This document shows, piece by piece, positions 9,913 through 21,936 of a stretch of DNA of 64,000 nucleotides; the first letter of the stretch is position 1, and each line of letters opens with the position of its first letter. Under the pieces are notes generated by a model that worked only from the letters and a program-made list of their open reading frames with translations, had not been told where the DNA came from and searched no databases. Made by a program: the position numbers and the translations under genes. The stretch is taken from assembly GCA_934402375.1 (NCBI GenBank), contig CAKRUB010000003.1, positions 167,684 to 231,683 of the forward strand. The letters run 5' to 3'. The DNA comes from an uncultured Acetatifactor sp. (GTDB lineage: Bacteria; Bacillota; Clostridia; Lachnospirales; Lachnospiraceae).

Positions 9913-11097
9913 ATGGGTAACCGCGAAGAGAAAAGAAATCTGGAAACAATTCCCGTAGGCTCTCTGGGAATGATCGCACTGGAGGGGTGCAGACCTCTGG
10001 GCGAAAAGGTGGATCAATACCTTGTAAAATGGCGAGCAGAAAGAGAGAGTGAGCACAAAGAATCGCTTGCTTTTTCGGGCTATCAGCGAAATTCTTATCT
10101 GTTGAACGCCAAAGTTCCCCGTTTCGGTTCAGGCGAAGCGAAGGGAATGATTCTGGAATCTGTACGCGGAACAGATCTTTATCTTCTGGTTGATGTATGT
10201 AACTATTCCCTGACCTATTCCCTCTGCGGGCATGAGAACCACATGTCCCCGGACGATCATTATCAGGATCTGAAAAGAATTATCGCTGCTGTCGGCGGCA
10301 AAGCGAGAAGAATCACAGTCATCATGCCTTTCCTTTACGAGAGCCGTCAGCACAAGAGAACTGCCAGAGAATCGCTGGACTGTGCACTTGCTCTGCAAGA
10401 GCTGGTTCAGATGGGTGTTGACAACATTATCACCTTCGATGCACATGATCCCAGGGTACAGAACGCAATCCCCCTGCATGGCTTCGAGACCGTTCAGCCC
10501 GCTTACCAGTTCATCAAGGGTCTGCTACGCAATGTAAAAGATCTTAAGATTGACTCCGATCATATGATGGTTATCAGCCCGGACGAAGGCGGCATGGGAC
10601 GTGCGATCTACATTGCCAATGTTCTCGGTCTGGACATGGGTATGTTCTACAAGCGCCGCGATTACACCAGGATTGTAAATGGACGCAACCCCATTGTTGC
10701 TCATGAATTCCTTGGCACCAGCGTCGAAGGCAAGGACATGATCATTATTGATGATATGATTTCTTCCGGTGAGAGCGTTCTTGAGGTTGCCGCTGCCCTG
10801 AAGGAGAGAAAGGCTAACCGCATCTTCGTCTTCTCCACCTTCGGTCTGTTTACCAGCGGACTGGACAAGTTTGACAAGGCATTTGAAAACGGTGTAATAG
10901 ACAAGGTTCTCACCACAAACCTCGTTTATCAGACCCCCGAGCTGTTACAGAGAGAATGGTATATCAGCTGTGACCTCAGCAAGTACATTGCCTATATCAT
11001 TGATACGCTGAACCATGACTCCTCAATCAGCGATCTTCTGAACCCCAACGAGAGGATTCAGAACATTGTGTCCAAGTACAAGAAGGGCGAGTTGTAA
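9913..11097 (+). CDS. prs: Ribose-phosphate pyrophosphokinase, long divergent form
   Basis: PRPP synthetase makes phosphoribosyl pyrophosphate for nucleotides, histidine and NAD. At about 394 residues it is longer than the usual 310-320. It keeps FGSGEAKGMI, the ARESL-type flexible loop (YESRQHKRTARES), the TFDAHD motif, VISPDEGGMGRA and the PRPP loop IIIDDMISSGES, where classical enzymes have DDMIDTGGT. Such long versions are common in Lachnospiraceae (family knowledge). ATG 9913 has GTGAGGATG upstream; an earlier in-frame codon at 9886 lacks a ribosome site. A classical second prs may exist elsewhere. Confidence 0.9.
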   Translation: MGNREEKRNLETIPVGSLGMIALEGCRPLGEKVDQYLVKWRAERESEHKESLAFSGYQRNSYLLNAKVPRFGSGEAKGMILESVRGTDLYLLVDVCNYSLTYSLCGHENHMSPDDHYQDLKRIIAAVGGKARRITVIMPFLYESRQHKRTARESLDCALALQELVQMGVDNIITFDAHDPRVQNAIPLHGFETVQPAYQFIKGLLRNVKDLKIDSDHMMVISPDEGGMGRAIYIANVLGLDMGMFYKRRDYTRIVNGRNPIVAHEFLGTSVEGKDMIIIDDMISSGESVLEVAAALKERKANRIFVFSTFGLFTSGLDKFDKAFENGVIDKVLTTNLVYQTPELLQREWYISCDLSKYIAYIIDTLNHDSSISDLLNPNERIQNIVSKYKKGEL

Positions 11098-11115
11098 ACC
11101 AGTTTAAAATGCGAG

Positions 11116-11181
11116 TTGACATTTATCCCGCCATGTTATATAGTTTGATTGTTATCCGTCTTATATCTTTGGTTGACAATC
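11116..11181 (+). promoter_or_regulatory. bioY promoter with BirA-type biotin operator
   Basis: TTGACA (11116-11121) and TATAGT (11139-11144) are exactly 17 bases apart. Directly downstream are two half-sites, GATTGTTATCC (11147-11157) and GGTTGACAATC (11171-11181), inverted and 13 bases apart, matching in 9 of 11 positions. This is the form of a BirA operator, and the gene behind it is bioY. Biotin-bound BirA would block transcription just past the promoter. Confidence 0.8.
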
Positions 11182-11244
11182 ATCTTATATAGCCGGCGGG
11201 ATTTTTGCGCCTGCTCGCCGTAGAACGGCAGAATGCGAGGAAAT

Positions 11245-11814
11245 ATGAATACTACAGTTACCCAAAAAAGAAGTCTCCTTACAATCAAGCAGCTCACTCT
11301 GGTCGGTCTGATGGCGGCAGTTTTATGTATTTTAAGTCCGCTCGCCCTGAATATCCCGATCAGCCCCGTGCCCATCTCCCTTGGCACTCTTGCGATCTAT
11401 TTCGTTATCTCCGTGCTTGGCATGAAGCTGGGAACGATCAGCGTCGCAATCTATATTCTCCTCGGTCTGGCGGGCATTCCGGTATTTGCAGGCTATACCT
11501 CAGGTCCCGGCAAGCTCTTAGGCCCTACCGGCGGATATATTATAGGTTATCTCTTCATGGCACTGATCTGCGGTTTTTTTGTCGATAAATTTTCCCGCAA
11601 CATCCCCCTGTACCTTCTGGGAATGGTTCTCGGCACCGCCGCTTGTTACCTGTTCGGTACACTGTGGCTCGCTTATCAGATGGAACTCACCTTCCAGAAG
11701 GCGCTGATGGCAGGCGTTATCCCCTACATTCCCGCTGATATTGTCAAGCTGGTTATCGCAACGTCGATCGGCTTCCAGATACGGAAAAGATTAGTAAAGG
11801 CAGAGCTGTTATAA
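11245..11814 (+). CDS. bioY: Biotin transporter BioY
   Basis: BioY is the substrate-binding membrane component of energy-coupling-factor biotin transporters. The protein has about six hydrophobic segments and the family features PLALNIPISPVPISLGTLA near the start, GPTGGYIIGY in the middle and IPYIPADIVKLVIA near the end. ATG 11245 (189 residues) has GAGG four bases upstream; the in-frame ATG 11233 is the alternative and adds four residues. The upstream BirA-type operator supports the biotin assignment. No ECF ATPase genes are next to it, so it would use the shared module or act alone. Confidence 0.93.
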   Translation: MNTTVTQKRSLLTIKQLTLVGLMAAVLCILSPLALNIPISPVPISLGTLAIYFVISVLGMKLGTISVAIYILLGLAGIPVFAGYTSGPGKLLGPTGGYIIGYLFMALICGFFVDKFSRNIPLYLLGMVLGTAACYLFGTLWLAYQMELTFQKALMAGVIPYIPADIVKLVIATSIGFQIRKRLVKAELL

Positions 11815-11829
11815 AATATGTTAAGTGAC

Positions 11830-11969
11830 GTTGTACAAAATGTACTGACCACCGCAGGCACGCTTTCGCTACCTTCCGCTCGCAACGGCGCATAAGATGC
11901 CAAAATACGGCATCTAAACGCCGGCGGCTCCAGAGTGCACTGCTTGTGGTCATGTACATCTTGCACAAC
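11830..11969. repeat. 140-base nested imperfect palindrome
   Basis: The outer arms 11830-11856 and 11941-11969 match as inverted repeats except for a few changes. Inside are a 5-bp pair (11886-11890 with 11919-11923) and a 7-bp pair (11895-11901 with 11909-11915). No convincing gene is present. It could be a mobile palindromic element or a structured RNA. It fills much of the 540-base gap between bioY and queT. Confidence 0.55.
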
Positions 11970-12042
11970 TGTTGCTTGATGTGAACTGTTCATCTCCCGT
12001 AACGCTGATCAGTATCGTGCAATCCTCGCAGAAACATAAGCA

Positions 12043-12086
12043 TCAAAAAAGCAACCGCCCGCCCAAGGAATAGGTTGCTTTTTTGA
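12043..12086. terminator. Bidirectional-looking terminator after bioY
   Basis: A 14-bp perfect stem (12043-12056 with 12073-12086) has a 16-base loop, a GC core and A/T runs on both sides, so it ends in a T run on either strand. It likely ends the bioY transcript and isolates the queT leader. Confidence 0.8.
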
Positions 12087-12261
12087 AAGTCACTTATAAA
12101 CTAAGGTGAACCGTTGCTGTACGGTAGCACTCTTTCGTTGTTATTATCTTACCACCTTTATTATTCGGCGTCAATAAAACGTTGTGGGTAAATTGTGGGT
12201 ATTCCTTGCTTTTTCTTCTCTTCCGTGCTATACTCACTATCGTTGTGAAGTCCTGAAAACC

Positions 12262-12329
12262 AAGGTCTTACGGGGCTTCCCGCCGATTCCCGGCGTAAAA
12301 TGAATCGAGTGTTCGAGACCTTCCACTCG
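12262..12329 (+). ncRNA. Pseudoknotted queT leader, candidate preQ1 riboswitch
   Basis: AAGGTCT (12262-12268) pairs with AGACCTT (12316-12322), which lies in the loop of a second stem CGAGTG (12306-12311) with CACTCG (12324-12329). This is an H-type pseudoknot. A nested CGCCG/CGGCG hairpin (12281-12285 with 12291-12295) sits between the two strands. The AAGGAG ribosome site of queT follows at 12343-12348. QueT genes are commonly controlled by preQ1 riboswitches. The sequence does not match the short preQ1-I consensus; an inserted arm inside a pseudoknot recalls class III, but the class is not established here. Confidence 0.6.
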
Positions 12330-12356
12330 TAAAACAAAACTAAAGGAGAACTGAAT

Positions 12357-12890
12357 ATGAAAAACAAGAAAGTACTGTTCCTCGTCCATGCGGCAATGAT
12401 TGCCGCTATCTATGTTGTGCTGACCTATTTTATCAGCGCATTCAACCTTGCCTCCGGTGCCATACAGGTACGGATCTCTGAGGCACTCGTTATCCTCCCG
12501 TATTTCACCCCTGCTGCCATACCTGGACTATTTCTCGGCTGTCTGCTCAGCAACCTTCTGACCGGCGGTATGATCTGGGATGTTATATTCGGAAGCCTAG
12601 CCACGCTCCTCGGTGCAATCGGTACATGGCTGTTATGCCGCAACTCGACTTCCGCTTTGCCATCAGAAAAGAGCAGCGGTTCCGCCTCCGTTAAGAAGTG
12701 GCTGGCTCCGCTGCCCCCTATTATTTCCAACACCCTGATCATACCCTTTGTGCTGTATTACGCCTACCAGTTTCCCGGCTCCATCCCCTATTTTATGCTG
12801 ACAGTAGGACTCGGAGAAGTCATTTCCTGCGGGATTCTAGGGCTTCTACTGCTCAATGTTCTGAATAAGTACCGGAAATATATTTTTTAA
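12357..12890 (+). CDS. queT: Queuosine precursor transporter QueT
   Basis: A 177-residue membrane protein of the QueT family, the substrate-binding component of an ECF-type transporter for a queuosine precursor such as preQ1. It shows the family's AAIYVVLTYF start, the GAIQVRISEALVILPYF motif and PGLFLGCLLSNLL, with about five or six hydrophobic segments. The ATG follows AAAGGAG. The structured leader in front of it supports the assignment. Its stop overlaps the stop of the convergent downstream gene by four bases. Confidence 0.9.
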   Translation: MKNKKVLFLVHAAMIAAIYVVLTYFISAFNLASGAIQVRISEALVILPYFTPAAIPGLFLGCLLSNLLTGGMIWDVIFGSLATLLGAIGTWLLCRNSTSALPSEKSSGSASVKKWLAPLPPIISNTLIIPFVLYYAYQFPGSIPYFMLTVGLGEVISCGILGLLLLNVLNKYRKYIF

Positions 12891-15418
12891 TCCGTATTTC
12901 TGGTGTAGGTAATAAAACAATTACCGTTCTGGGCAAACCATTCCGTGGAATCGTTCATCCCCTTCTTATACAGAGTGCCGGTGGACGGTTCCATGATTAC
13001 CACATTGTACTCATTAAAGCCCGTCACAAGTACAGCCTCTCCGTTTTCAAGCAGCGCCAGCACCGGAATGTCCTTGTTCACATAGTACAGCATGGCATCG
13101 AGGCTGCAGCCTGTCATGTCAAGCACCTTTGCATCCTCCATATTATCCTGTAGCACATCCAGCACCGTCTGCCCTTGCGCCAGCAGGTATTCCGAATTTC
13201 TCACAAGTCCCTCGAACTTAAAAATCGTGTCCAGACAGGTCGCGAGACTATCCTTCTCGTCCGTTGCGGCTGTCGCCTTGATCGCCATAATCTGATTTCT
13301 GGTGACACGATTTCCCTTTAGCCAGATGCATTCGCCGCGGTCGTTCACCACGACACCCGAAATGGTATAAGCCTGATTCACAGCACTGGCGGGAGACAGG
13401 AAAATGTTATTGATCCCATAAGGACCGTAGACATAATATCTGTTCAGCTCCTTTTCGCCTTCAAGCGCCAGCGTTCTTCCGCCCTCGAACACAACCTCCT
13501 TGGGATTCAGCACCTTGAGCGTTTTTGTATCAATTTCCGTCTTCATCTGGATCTGCACATAGCGCTCATAAACGTCAATATCAGCAGTCACAACAACATT
13601 TTTCCCCACCTCGGAATCCATATTGTTCATGATGTGATCCTGATCCGTCTCATTGTACTCACCGTCAGAGGTTCTCACAGTCCTGTCAAGCACAATCTGG
13701 TTGTCCTCGACCGCACAGCCCGTGATATAAATATTCTCCTGACTGTACGACTTGAGCAGTTCGCCCGCAGAATTGCAGATGCAGACCTTGTACATGGGGA
13801 AAAATATCCGCCCGGACTTCTCCCGGACAATGTCCTCCGTCCGCGCCACCCCATAAATAATGTCTTCATCCATAAAGCCCAGCGGCATAATCGCCTCACC
13901 TTCAGCCACCGTCACTGTCTTTTTCACATCCGCATTCAGGTTTCGGATATTCAGCACCGTGCTGTGGTACACATCCTCACCCTCCGGCCAGACGGCGATT
14001 TTATGATTCGCCGATACCCGGAGACTTCCATCCTGCACAATATCAATCAGCTTTGTGTAGGTTCTTGCGTTAAGATCAGCCTTATATACCGCATAATCCA
14101 GATTCAGATAGAGCTGTCCGTCGCGGTTCAGATACAGCAGCTTATCCAGCTCCGCTGCCAGTACGGCATATGTCTTGTCAGAGGGAATGTAGATCAATTC
14201 CTCTATCGTGTTAAGGCTGCTGTTATAAGTATAAATCTGGATTCCAACCTTGCCCTCGTGCCTTCCGCGGTTCATATATCCGTAGACCGCGAACTGGACA
14301 TTTCCGCCCTCGTCCACATCGAGAATCTTTATGGCATGCTGGTCATACAATGTCCTGCTGTCCGCGCTTTCCCTGTCATAGAAGCTGAAGATGACCGTCA
14401 GCTTATTCGTGCTGACATCATAGCTGAACAGGCGGTTTGCCACCTCGAACACGACAATATTTCCATCCTCGCTCTCGAGCATGGAAACCTCAGGGTCTGT
14501 GATGCCGAGCAGAATCTTGTCATTTCCATACATGCTCTCCGTATCCGGTATCTGGGTCATCGTCCTCTCATAATCCAACAGATACATTCTATCCGTCGAA
14601 TATCTTACACGGTAATATTCCTCCGCCAGATAGTAGGTCGTTTCCTTCCCATCCGATGTTGCCACAACGTAATCGACGAGAAAGGTTGCCGTCTGGCTGG
14701 CAATTTCCCTCAGCTGATAGCTGGGCTCCACAACCTCTGTGACATTCAGGTCGCCCCAGGTGATCTGCCGAAAGCTGCTGTGGATATTTACTTTATGAAA
14801 GCTGCTGTTGTCCTCCAGCCTGGAGTTTGTCTCCAGATACTTCGTGATCTCTCTCGCCGCTTCCCTGTCGTATAAACGTCTGTGAAAGTCCGTCACAAAG
14901 TCCAGTTTTTCCGCCGCATGCAGATTCTCGTTCCAGACAGCCCTCGTGTAATAGTAGACCTTTCTGTTTTCATCCAGCTCCAGAATGACTGCCAGAGAAT
15001 ATTCCGTGTCCGTCTCGATCAGATCCTTGAGTGCGATCGTACCGCTGATCCGCCGACTGCTTACAATATAATCCGTAATCTCCGTATTCTCGATCAGCCG
15101 GGAACCATCCCTGCTTCTCACCTCTATAGAGATCGACGTTACATTTTCACCGTAAGTATCAATAAAAAATCCCGTGTCCCGCGCCGCCCCCAGAACTGTC
15201 ACGGTATCTCTCTGAAACGCCACATCCATCGGCTCCGTATATCCGTGCAGCCGATTATATTCCGCCTGATCCAGCCCCATACTCAGAACCGGGAGCGAGG
15301 CATCTGACATCTCAATCGTCAGATTGTCATGCCCCTTGTTCATAATTTTCCCGCCGACGATCAGGGTCAGTATAAATGTAGCTATGAATACAGAAAACTT
15401 CGCAATGCTCTTTTTCAT
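12887..15418 (-). CDS. Large membrane-anchored extracellular protein of unknown function
   Basis: I do not recognise a named family for this 843-residue protein. Residues 7-25 form one membrane anchor, so the rest is probably outside the cell. The middle is rich in beta strands with propeller-like repeats (for example VFEVANRLFSYDVSTNKL and similar segments, about 290-600). The last 130 residues resemble a C39-type papain fold: an ATCLDTIFKFEGL helix near 724, then IPVLALLENGEAVLVTGFN near 796 and a following EPSTG turn. The residues normally used for catalysis appear changed: the Cys-Gly of the DCG motif is Ser-Leu, the His is Glu or Ala, and Asp is Glu. It may be a binding or scaffold domain. 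It is followed by the methyltransferase gene upstream at 15445. Confidence 0.75.
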   Translation of the reverse strand: MKKSIAKFSVFIATFILTLIVGGKIMNKGHDNLTIEMSDASLPVLSMGLDQAEYNRLHGYTEPMDVAFQRDTVTVLGAARDTGFFIDTYGENVTSISIEVRSRDGSRLIENTEITDYIVSSRRISGTIALKDLIETDTEYSLAVILELDENRKVYYYTRAVWNENLHAAEKLDFVTDFHRRLYDREAAREITKYLETNSRLEDNSSFHKVNIHSSFRQITWGDLNVTEVVEPSYQLREIASQTATFLVDYVVATSDGKETTYYLAEEYYRVRYSTDRMYLLDYERTMTQIPDTESMYGNDKILLGITDPEVSMLESEDGNIVVFEVANRLFSYDVSTNKLTVIFSFYDRESADSRTLYDQHAIKILDVDEGGNVQFAVYGYMNRGRHEGKVGIQIYTYNSSLNTIEELIYIPSDKTYAVLAAELDKLLYLNRDGQLYLNLDYAVYKADLNARTYTKLIDIVQDGSLRVSANHKIAVWPEGEDVYHSTVLNIRNLNADVKKTVTVAEGEAIMPLGFMDEDIIYGVARTEDIVREKSGRIFFPMYKVCICNSAGELLKSYSQENIYITGCAVEDNQIVLDRTVRTSDGEYNETDQDHIMNNMDSEVGKNVVVTADIDVYERYVQIQMKTEIDTKTLKVLNPKEVVFEGGRTLALEGEKELNRYYVYGPYGINNIFLSPASAVNQAYTISGVVVNDRGECIWLKGNRVTRNQIMAIKATAATDEKDSLATCLDTIFKFEGLVRNSEYLLAQGQTVLDVLQDNMEDAKVLDMTGCSLDAMLYYVNKDIPVLALLENGEAVLVTGFNEYNVVIMEPSTGTLYKKGMNDSTEWFAQNGNCFITYTRNTD

Positions 15419-15444
15419 AGAAATCTCCGTTGTTGCGCTGCTCT

Positions 15445-16587
15445 TTACATCAGCTCCATAAGTGTCGGGTGAACCTGTAAAAATTCCGTCACCCGTTCTA
15501 CCGAGGCAGTCCGTGAAGCCGGTCGCATACCGCTCTTTCTGACCGCTCTGATCAGCAGGTTCTTCGGCGTATGTTCCATGTCGATAAATTCCAGAATCTG
15601 CGTGTCATATCCGTGCTGTTCCAGAATATCCGCACGCAGGGCGTCCGTGATCAGTGCCGCCATTCTCTCCTTGATGACACCGTATTTCAATATGGGCTGA
15701 AGCACCTCGCACTGTATCTGTCCGTTGAGTTCGTGTTGGCAGCACGGCACCGCCATGATCACACTCGCTCCCCATTTCACCGCTTTCTCCAACGCATAAT
15801 CCGTCGCCTTGTCGCAGGCGTGTAGGGAGACGACCATATCGACCTGATCCTCTCCGCTATAGCTCTTGATGTCTCCAACCTCAAAGTTCAATCTCTCATA
15901 GCCCAGCTTTGCCGCAAGCTGATTGCAATGCTCGATCACATCTGCCTTCAGATCCAGCCCTGTCACCCTGATGTCCCGCTTCTGAAGCCGTTGCAGGTAA
16001 TAATACATCGCAAAGGTCAGATAAGACTTCCCGCATCCAAAGTCAATAATGCGGATCGTTCTGTCTGTGGGCAGCTTATCCAGAATGTCTTCAATGAACT
16101 CCAGATAGCGGTTGATCTGCCTGAACTTGTCATAGTAGGTTTTCGCCACACGACCGTCCTCGGTCTGGACACCAAGCCCTACCAGAAAATCAACCGGCTC
16201 CCCTTCCTTCAGAATATATTTCTTCGTCCGGTTATGAGACAGATCGCGGGAAACGCAAGCATCCGCCTTCTTCTTTCTCTTTACCGTAACCGTACCTTTC
16301 TTGCTCACAAGGACAGTAATTTCCTCTCCTGCACAGACAATCTGTGCCTGTCGAAAAGTATCTGACAGATAGCCTTGCAGACGGCCAATCAGCTCCTCCG
16401 CCTTAAAATTAGCGTGAAACACCTGCGTTCCACGATAAAGCGTCTCCTGAAAAAGAAGCTCCTCCTTAATCATCACCAGGCGGATCTTCACCTTGACCGC
16501 CCTTTCCGTATCGCGGGAATTACTCAGAATCATCTGTATTAATTCCCTGTTCAGCACATTCTGAAATAATGTCTGTAATTCATCCAT
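15445..16587 (-). CDS. SAM-dependent methyltransferase (METTL25/RRNAD1-like)
   Basis: A 380-residue protein with a class I methyltransferase domain in its C-terminal half. The SAM-binding IIDFGCGKSYLTFAMYYYL motif lies near residue 190, with VTGLDLKADVIEHC and DMVVSLHACDKATDYAL following. MAVPCCQHEL is a hallmark of the METTL25/RRNAD1-like group. The substrate is not known. The N-terminal 150 residues contain a basic patch (VKRKKKAD) that suggests nucleic-acid contact. It lies 12 bases after the next upstream gene and is likely co-transcribed with it. Confidence 0.85.
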   Translation of the reverse strand: MDELQTLFQNVLNRELIQMILSNSRDTERAVKVKIRLVMIKEELLFQETLYRGTQVFHANFKAEELIGRLQGYLSDTFRQAQIVCAGEEITVLVSKKGTVTVKRKKKADACVSRDLSHNRTKKYILKEGEPVDFLVGLGVQTEDGRVAKTYYDKFRQINRYLEFIEDILDKLPTDRTIRIIDFGCGKSYLTFAMYYYLQRLQKRDIRVTGLDLKADVIEHCNQLAAKLGYERLNFEVGDIKSYSGEDQVDMVVSLHACDKATDYALEKAVKWGASVIMAVPCCQHELNGQIQCEVLQPILKYGVIKERMAALITDALRADILEQHGYDTQILEFIDMEHTPKNLLIRAVRKSGMRPASRTASVERVTEFLQVHPTLMELM

Positions 16588-16599
16588 ATCTATATCATC

Positions 16600-17007
16600 C
16601 TAAAAGAATATATCGTATTTTCCTCGTCTTCCGCCATGACGGCGCTTGTAAATTTCATTCAGTAATAAAATCTGTATCATATCCTCGGACGGCGGATTTT
16701 CCTCCTCATTTCCGAAGATTTTAAACATTGATCCGGCAAGTGCCCGCAGACTGCATTTGTCCGGGTACTCATCATAGATCATGCTGCCCTCATAGTCTGT
16801 CTTATCCAGAATCTCCGCAATCCGGCGCTGATATTTTCTTACATCGGCTGGATACATCTGCTGCAGATATTCCAGATCCTGAATCAGCAACGCCTCCTGT
16901 CCCGGTCCGAAATAGCCCGGATAGGTCATATAAAAAGGAAGGGGCCCATTCCAGCCCCTTACCTTCTGCTCCGGTACCGGCTGTAACAGTTTAGAATGAA
17001 ATTCCAT
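16600..17007 (-). CDS. Conserved-looking small protein, function unknown
   Basis: A 135-residue soluble protein that I do not recognise. It has a proline- and glycine-rich start (WNGPLPFYMTYPGY), a helical middle with EYLQQMYPADVRKYQRRIAEIL, a DYEGSMIYDEYPDK segment and a basic end (YKRRHGGRRGKYDIFF). It has no membrane segment or signal peptide. It lies between the ATP synthase operon and the methyltransferase gene on the same strand, with 71 bases to atpC. Codon use looks like a real gene. Confidence 0.8.
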   Translation of the reverse strand: MEFHSKLLQPVPEQKVRGWNGPLPFYMTYPGYFGPGQEALLIQDLEYLQQMYPADVRKYQRRIAEILDKTDYEGSMIYDEYPDKCSLRALAGSMFKIFGNEEENPPSEDMIQILLLNEIYKRRHGGRRGKYDIFF

Positions 17008-17078
17008 ATGCGTTCCTCGAAAACACCTTTTCTACAGCATATGCATTCCGGCGCTCAACCGTTACCGCCACCGTCTAC

Positions 17079-17483
17079 TCATTTCAGTACATTAATTCGA
17101 GCCATCGCTCTCTGGAGTGCCGTTTCCGCTCTGGCTATATCTGTCTCGGGAGTTCTGCTGCGAAGTCTCTCCTCCGCACGCTCCCTTGCAGCCTCGGCAC
17201 GCTCCTCGTCAATCTCTTCCGGCCATTCGATGATCTCTGCCAGAATCGTTACCTGTTCGGGAAGGATTTCTGCAAATCCGGCATGTAACGCCGCTCCCTT
17301 GTCACCCTCCCCCTCCGTAATATTAAGGATTCCGGGCTTTATAATGACTGTCAGCGGAATATGTCCCGGCAGTACACCGATCTCTCCCTCGGTCGTATTG
17401 AATTCCACCATCTTCACCTGATTCTCGTAGAATATTCTGTCAGGTGTTATAATGCGCAGAAGAAAGCTGCTATTGTCTGCCAT
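17079..17483 (-). CDS. atpC: ATP synthase epsilon subunit
   Basis: Epsilon is part of the central stalk of F1 and limits wasteful ATP hydrolysis. The 134-residue protein has the N-terminal beta sandwich (LRIITPDRIFYENQV, EGEIGVLPGHIPL) and a C-terminal helical hairpin rich in Glu/Arg. ATG 17483 was chosen because AGGAAGG lies at the right distance; an in-frame codon at 17507 would overlap atpD. It is the last gene of the atp operon. Confidence 0.96.
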   Translation of the reverse strand: MADNSSFLLRIITPDRIFYENQVKMVEFNTTEGEIGVLPGHIPLTVIIKPGILNITEGEGDKGAALHAGFAEILPEQVTILAEIIEWPEEIDEERAEAARERAEERLRSRTPETDIARAETALQRAMARINVLK

Positions 17484-17494
17484 AAGCCTTCCTC

Positions 17495-18931
<1,437 letters not shown>

Positions 18932-19798
18932 TTAGCCGATTGCCTCCGCACCGGCTATAATTTCTGTCAATTCCTGTGTAATAGAGCTCTGACGGGCTCT
19001 GTTATACTTCAACGCAAGATCACTTATCATTTCCTCAGCATTGCTGGTCGCATTGTCCATTGCCTGCATACGGGCGCCATTCTCACTGGCAACCGCCTCC
19101 ATCAGCGCACCGTAGATCAGACTCGTGACATACTTCGGTATCAGCATATCAAGGGCTTCTTCCTCCTGCGGTTCAAAGTTCATCAGGGTTTCCACCTGAT
19201 TCTTCTCTTCGTTCTCCGCGGGAGCCTGCACCTCCACCGGCAACAGCTTTAACAGCGTGGGCACATGGCTCACCGTATTCTTAAAGGCTGTGTACGCCAG
19301 ATAGATCTCTCCGATCTCTCCGTCCGCATAGGACTTCAACAGCTGACCGGAAAGTGCCATGGCGTCGGCATAGGCAGGTCCCTCGATAATCTCATTGTTG
19401 CACTCACGCACCTCGTATCCGTGACGCTGGAATGCCTCGCGCCCTTTGCTTCCGATGGTGTAGATGACCAGATCCTCCTTCTTCCAGTCGGGATGCCTTG
19501 TCACCAGCTTCTCAACATTGGAATTATATCCGCCGGCGAGACCTCTGTTCGCAGTGATCACGATCACCGCCTTCTTGTCAGACTCCCCGGAGTTAAGGTA
19601 TTTATGGTCAATATGCCCCACACGCGCCAGAATGCTGTTCACCGTATCATACATGCAGTTGAAATATTCCTTGGAGCGCTCCGCGCTCGCTCTTGCACGC
19701 TGCAGCTTTACCGTAGAAACCAGCTTCATCGCTTTCGTGATCTGCTGTGTCCCCTGTATGCTGCTCTTGCGGCGTTTTATATCACGCATTGATGCCAT
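18932..19798 (-). CDS. atpG: ATP synthase gamma subunit
   Basis: Gamma is the rotor shaft that couples Fo rotation to catalysis in F1. The 288-residue protein shows the typical N-terminal coil (MRDIKRRKSSIQGTQQITKAM), the ITANRGLAGGYNSN motif and the C-terminal coil with MDNATSNAEEMI and LALKYNRARQSSITQELTEI. It lies between atpA and atpD in the standard order. Confidence 0.97.
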   Translation of the reverse strand: MASMRDIKRRKSSIQGTQQITKAMKLVSTVKLQRARASAERSKEYFNCMYDTVNSILARVGHIDHKYLNSGESDKKAVIVITANRGLAGGYNSNVEKLVTRHPDWKKEDLVIYTIGSKGREAFQRHGYEVRECNNEIIEGPAYADAMALSGQLLKSYADGEIGEIYLAYTAFKNTVSHVPTLLKLLPVEVQAPAENEEKNQVETLMNFEPQEEEALDMLIPKYVTSLIYGALMEAVASENGARMQAMDNATSNAEEMISDLALKYNRARQSSITQELTEIIAGAEAIG

Positions 19799-19847
19799 AT
19801 TTCAAATCTCCTTCATGCATTTCGCAGATCCGGCTTTCGGCTTACGC

Positions 19848-21923
<2,076 letters not shown>

Positions 21924-21936
<13 letters not shown>

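Noticed and set aside
13634..14875. Plus-strand open frame of 413 codons
   Set aside because: It is antisense to the large exported protein gene and its product has the odd composition (many His, Leu, Arg) of a shadow frame.
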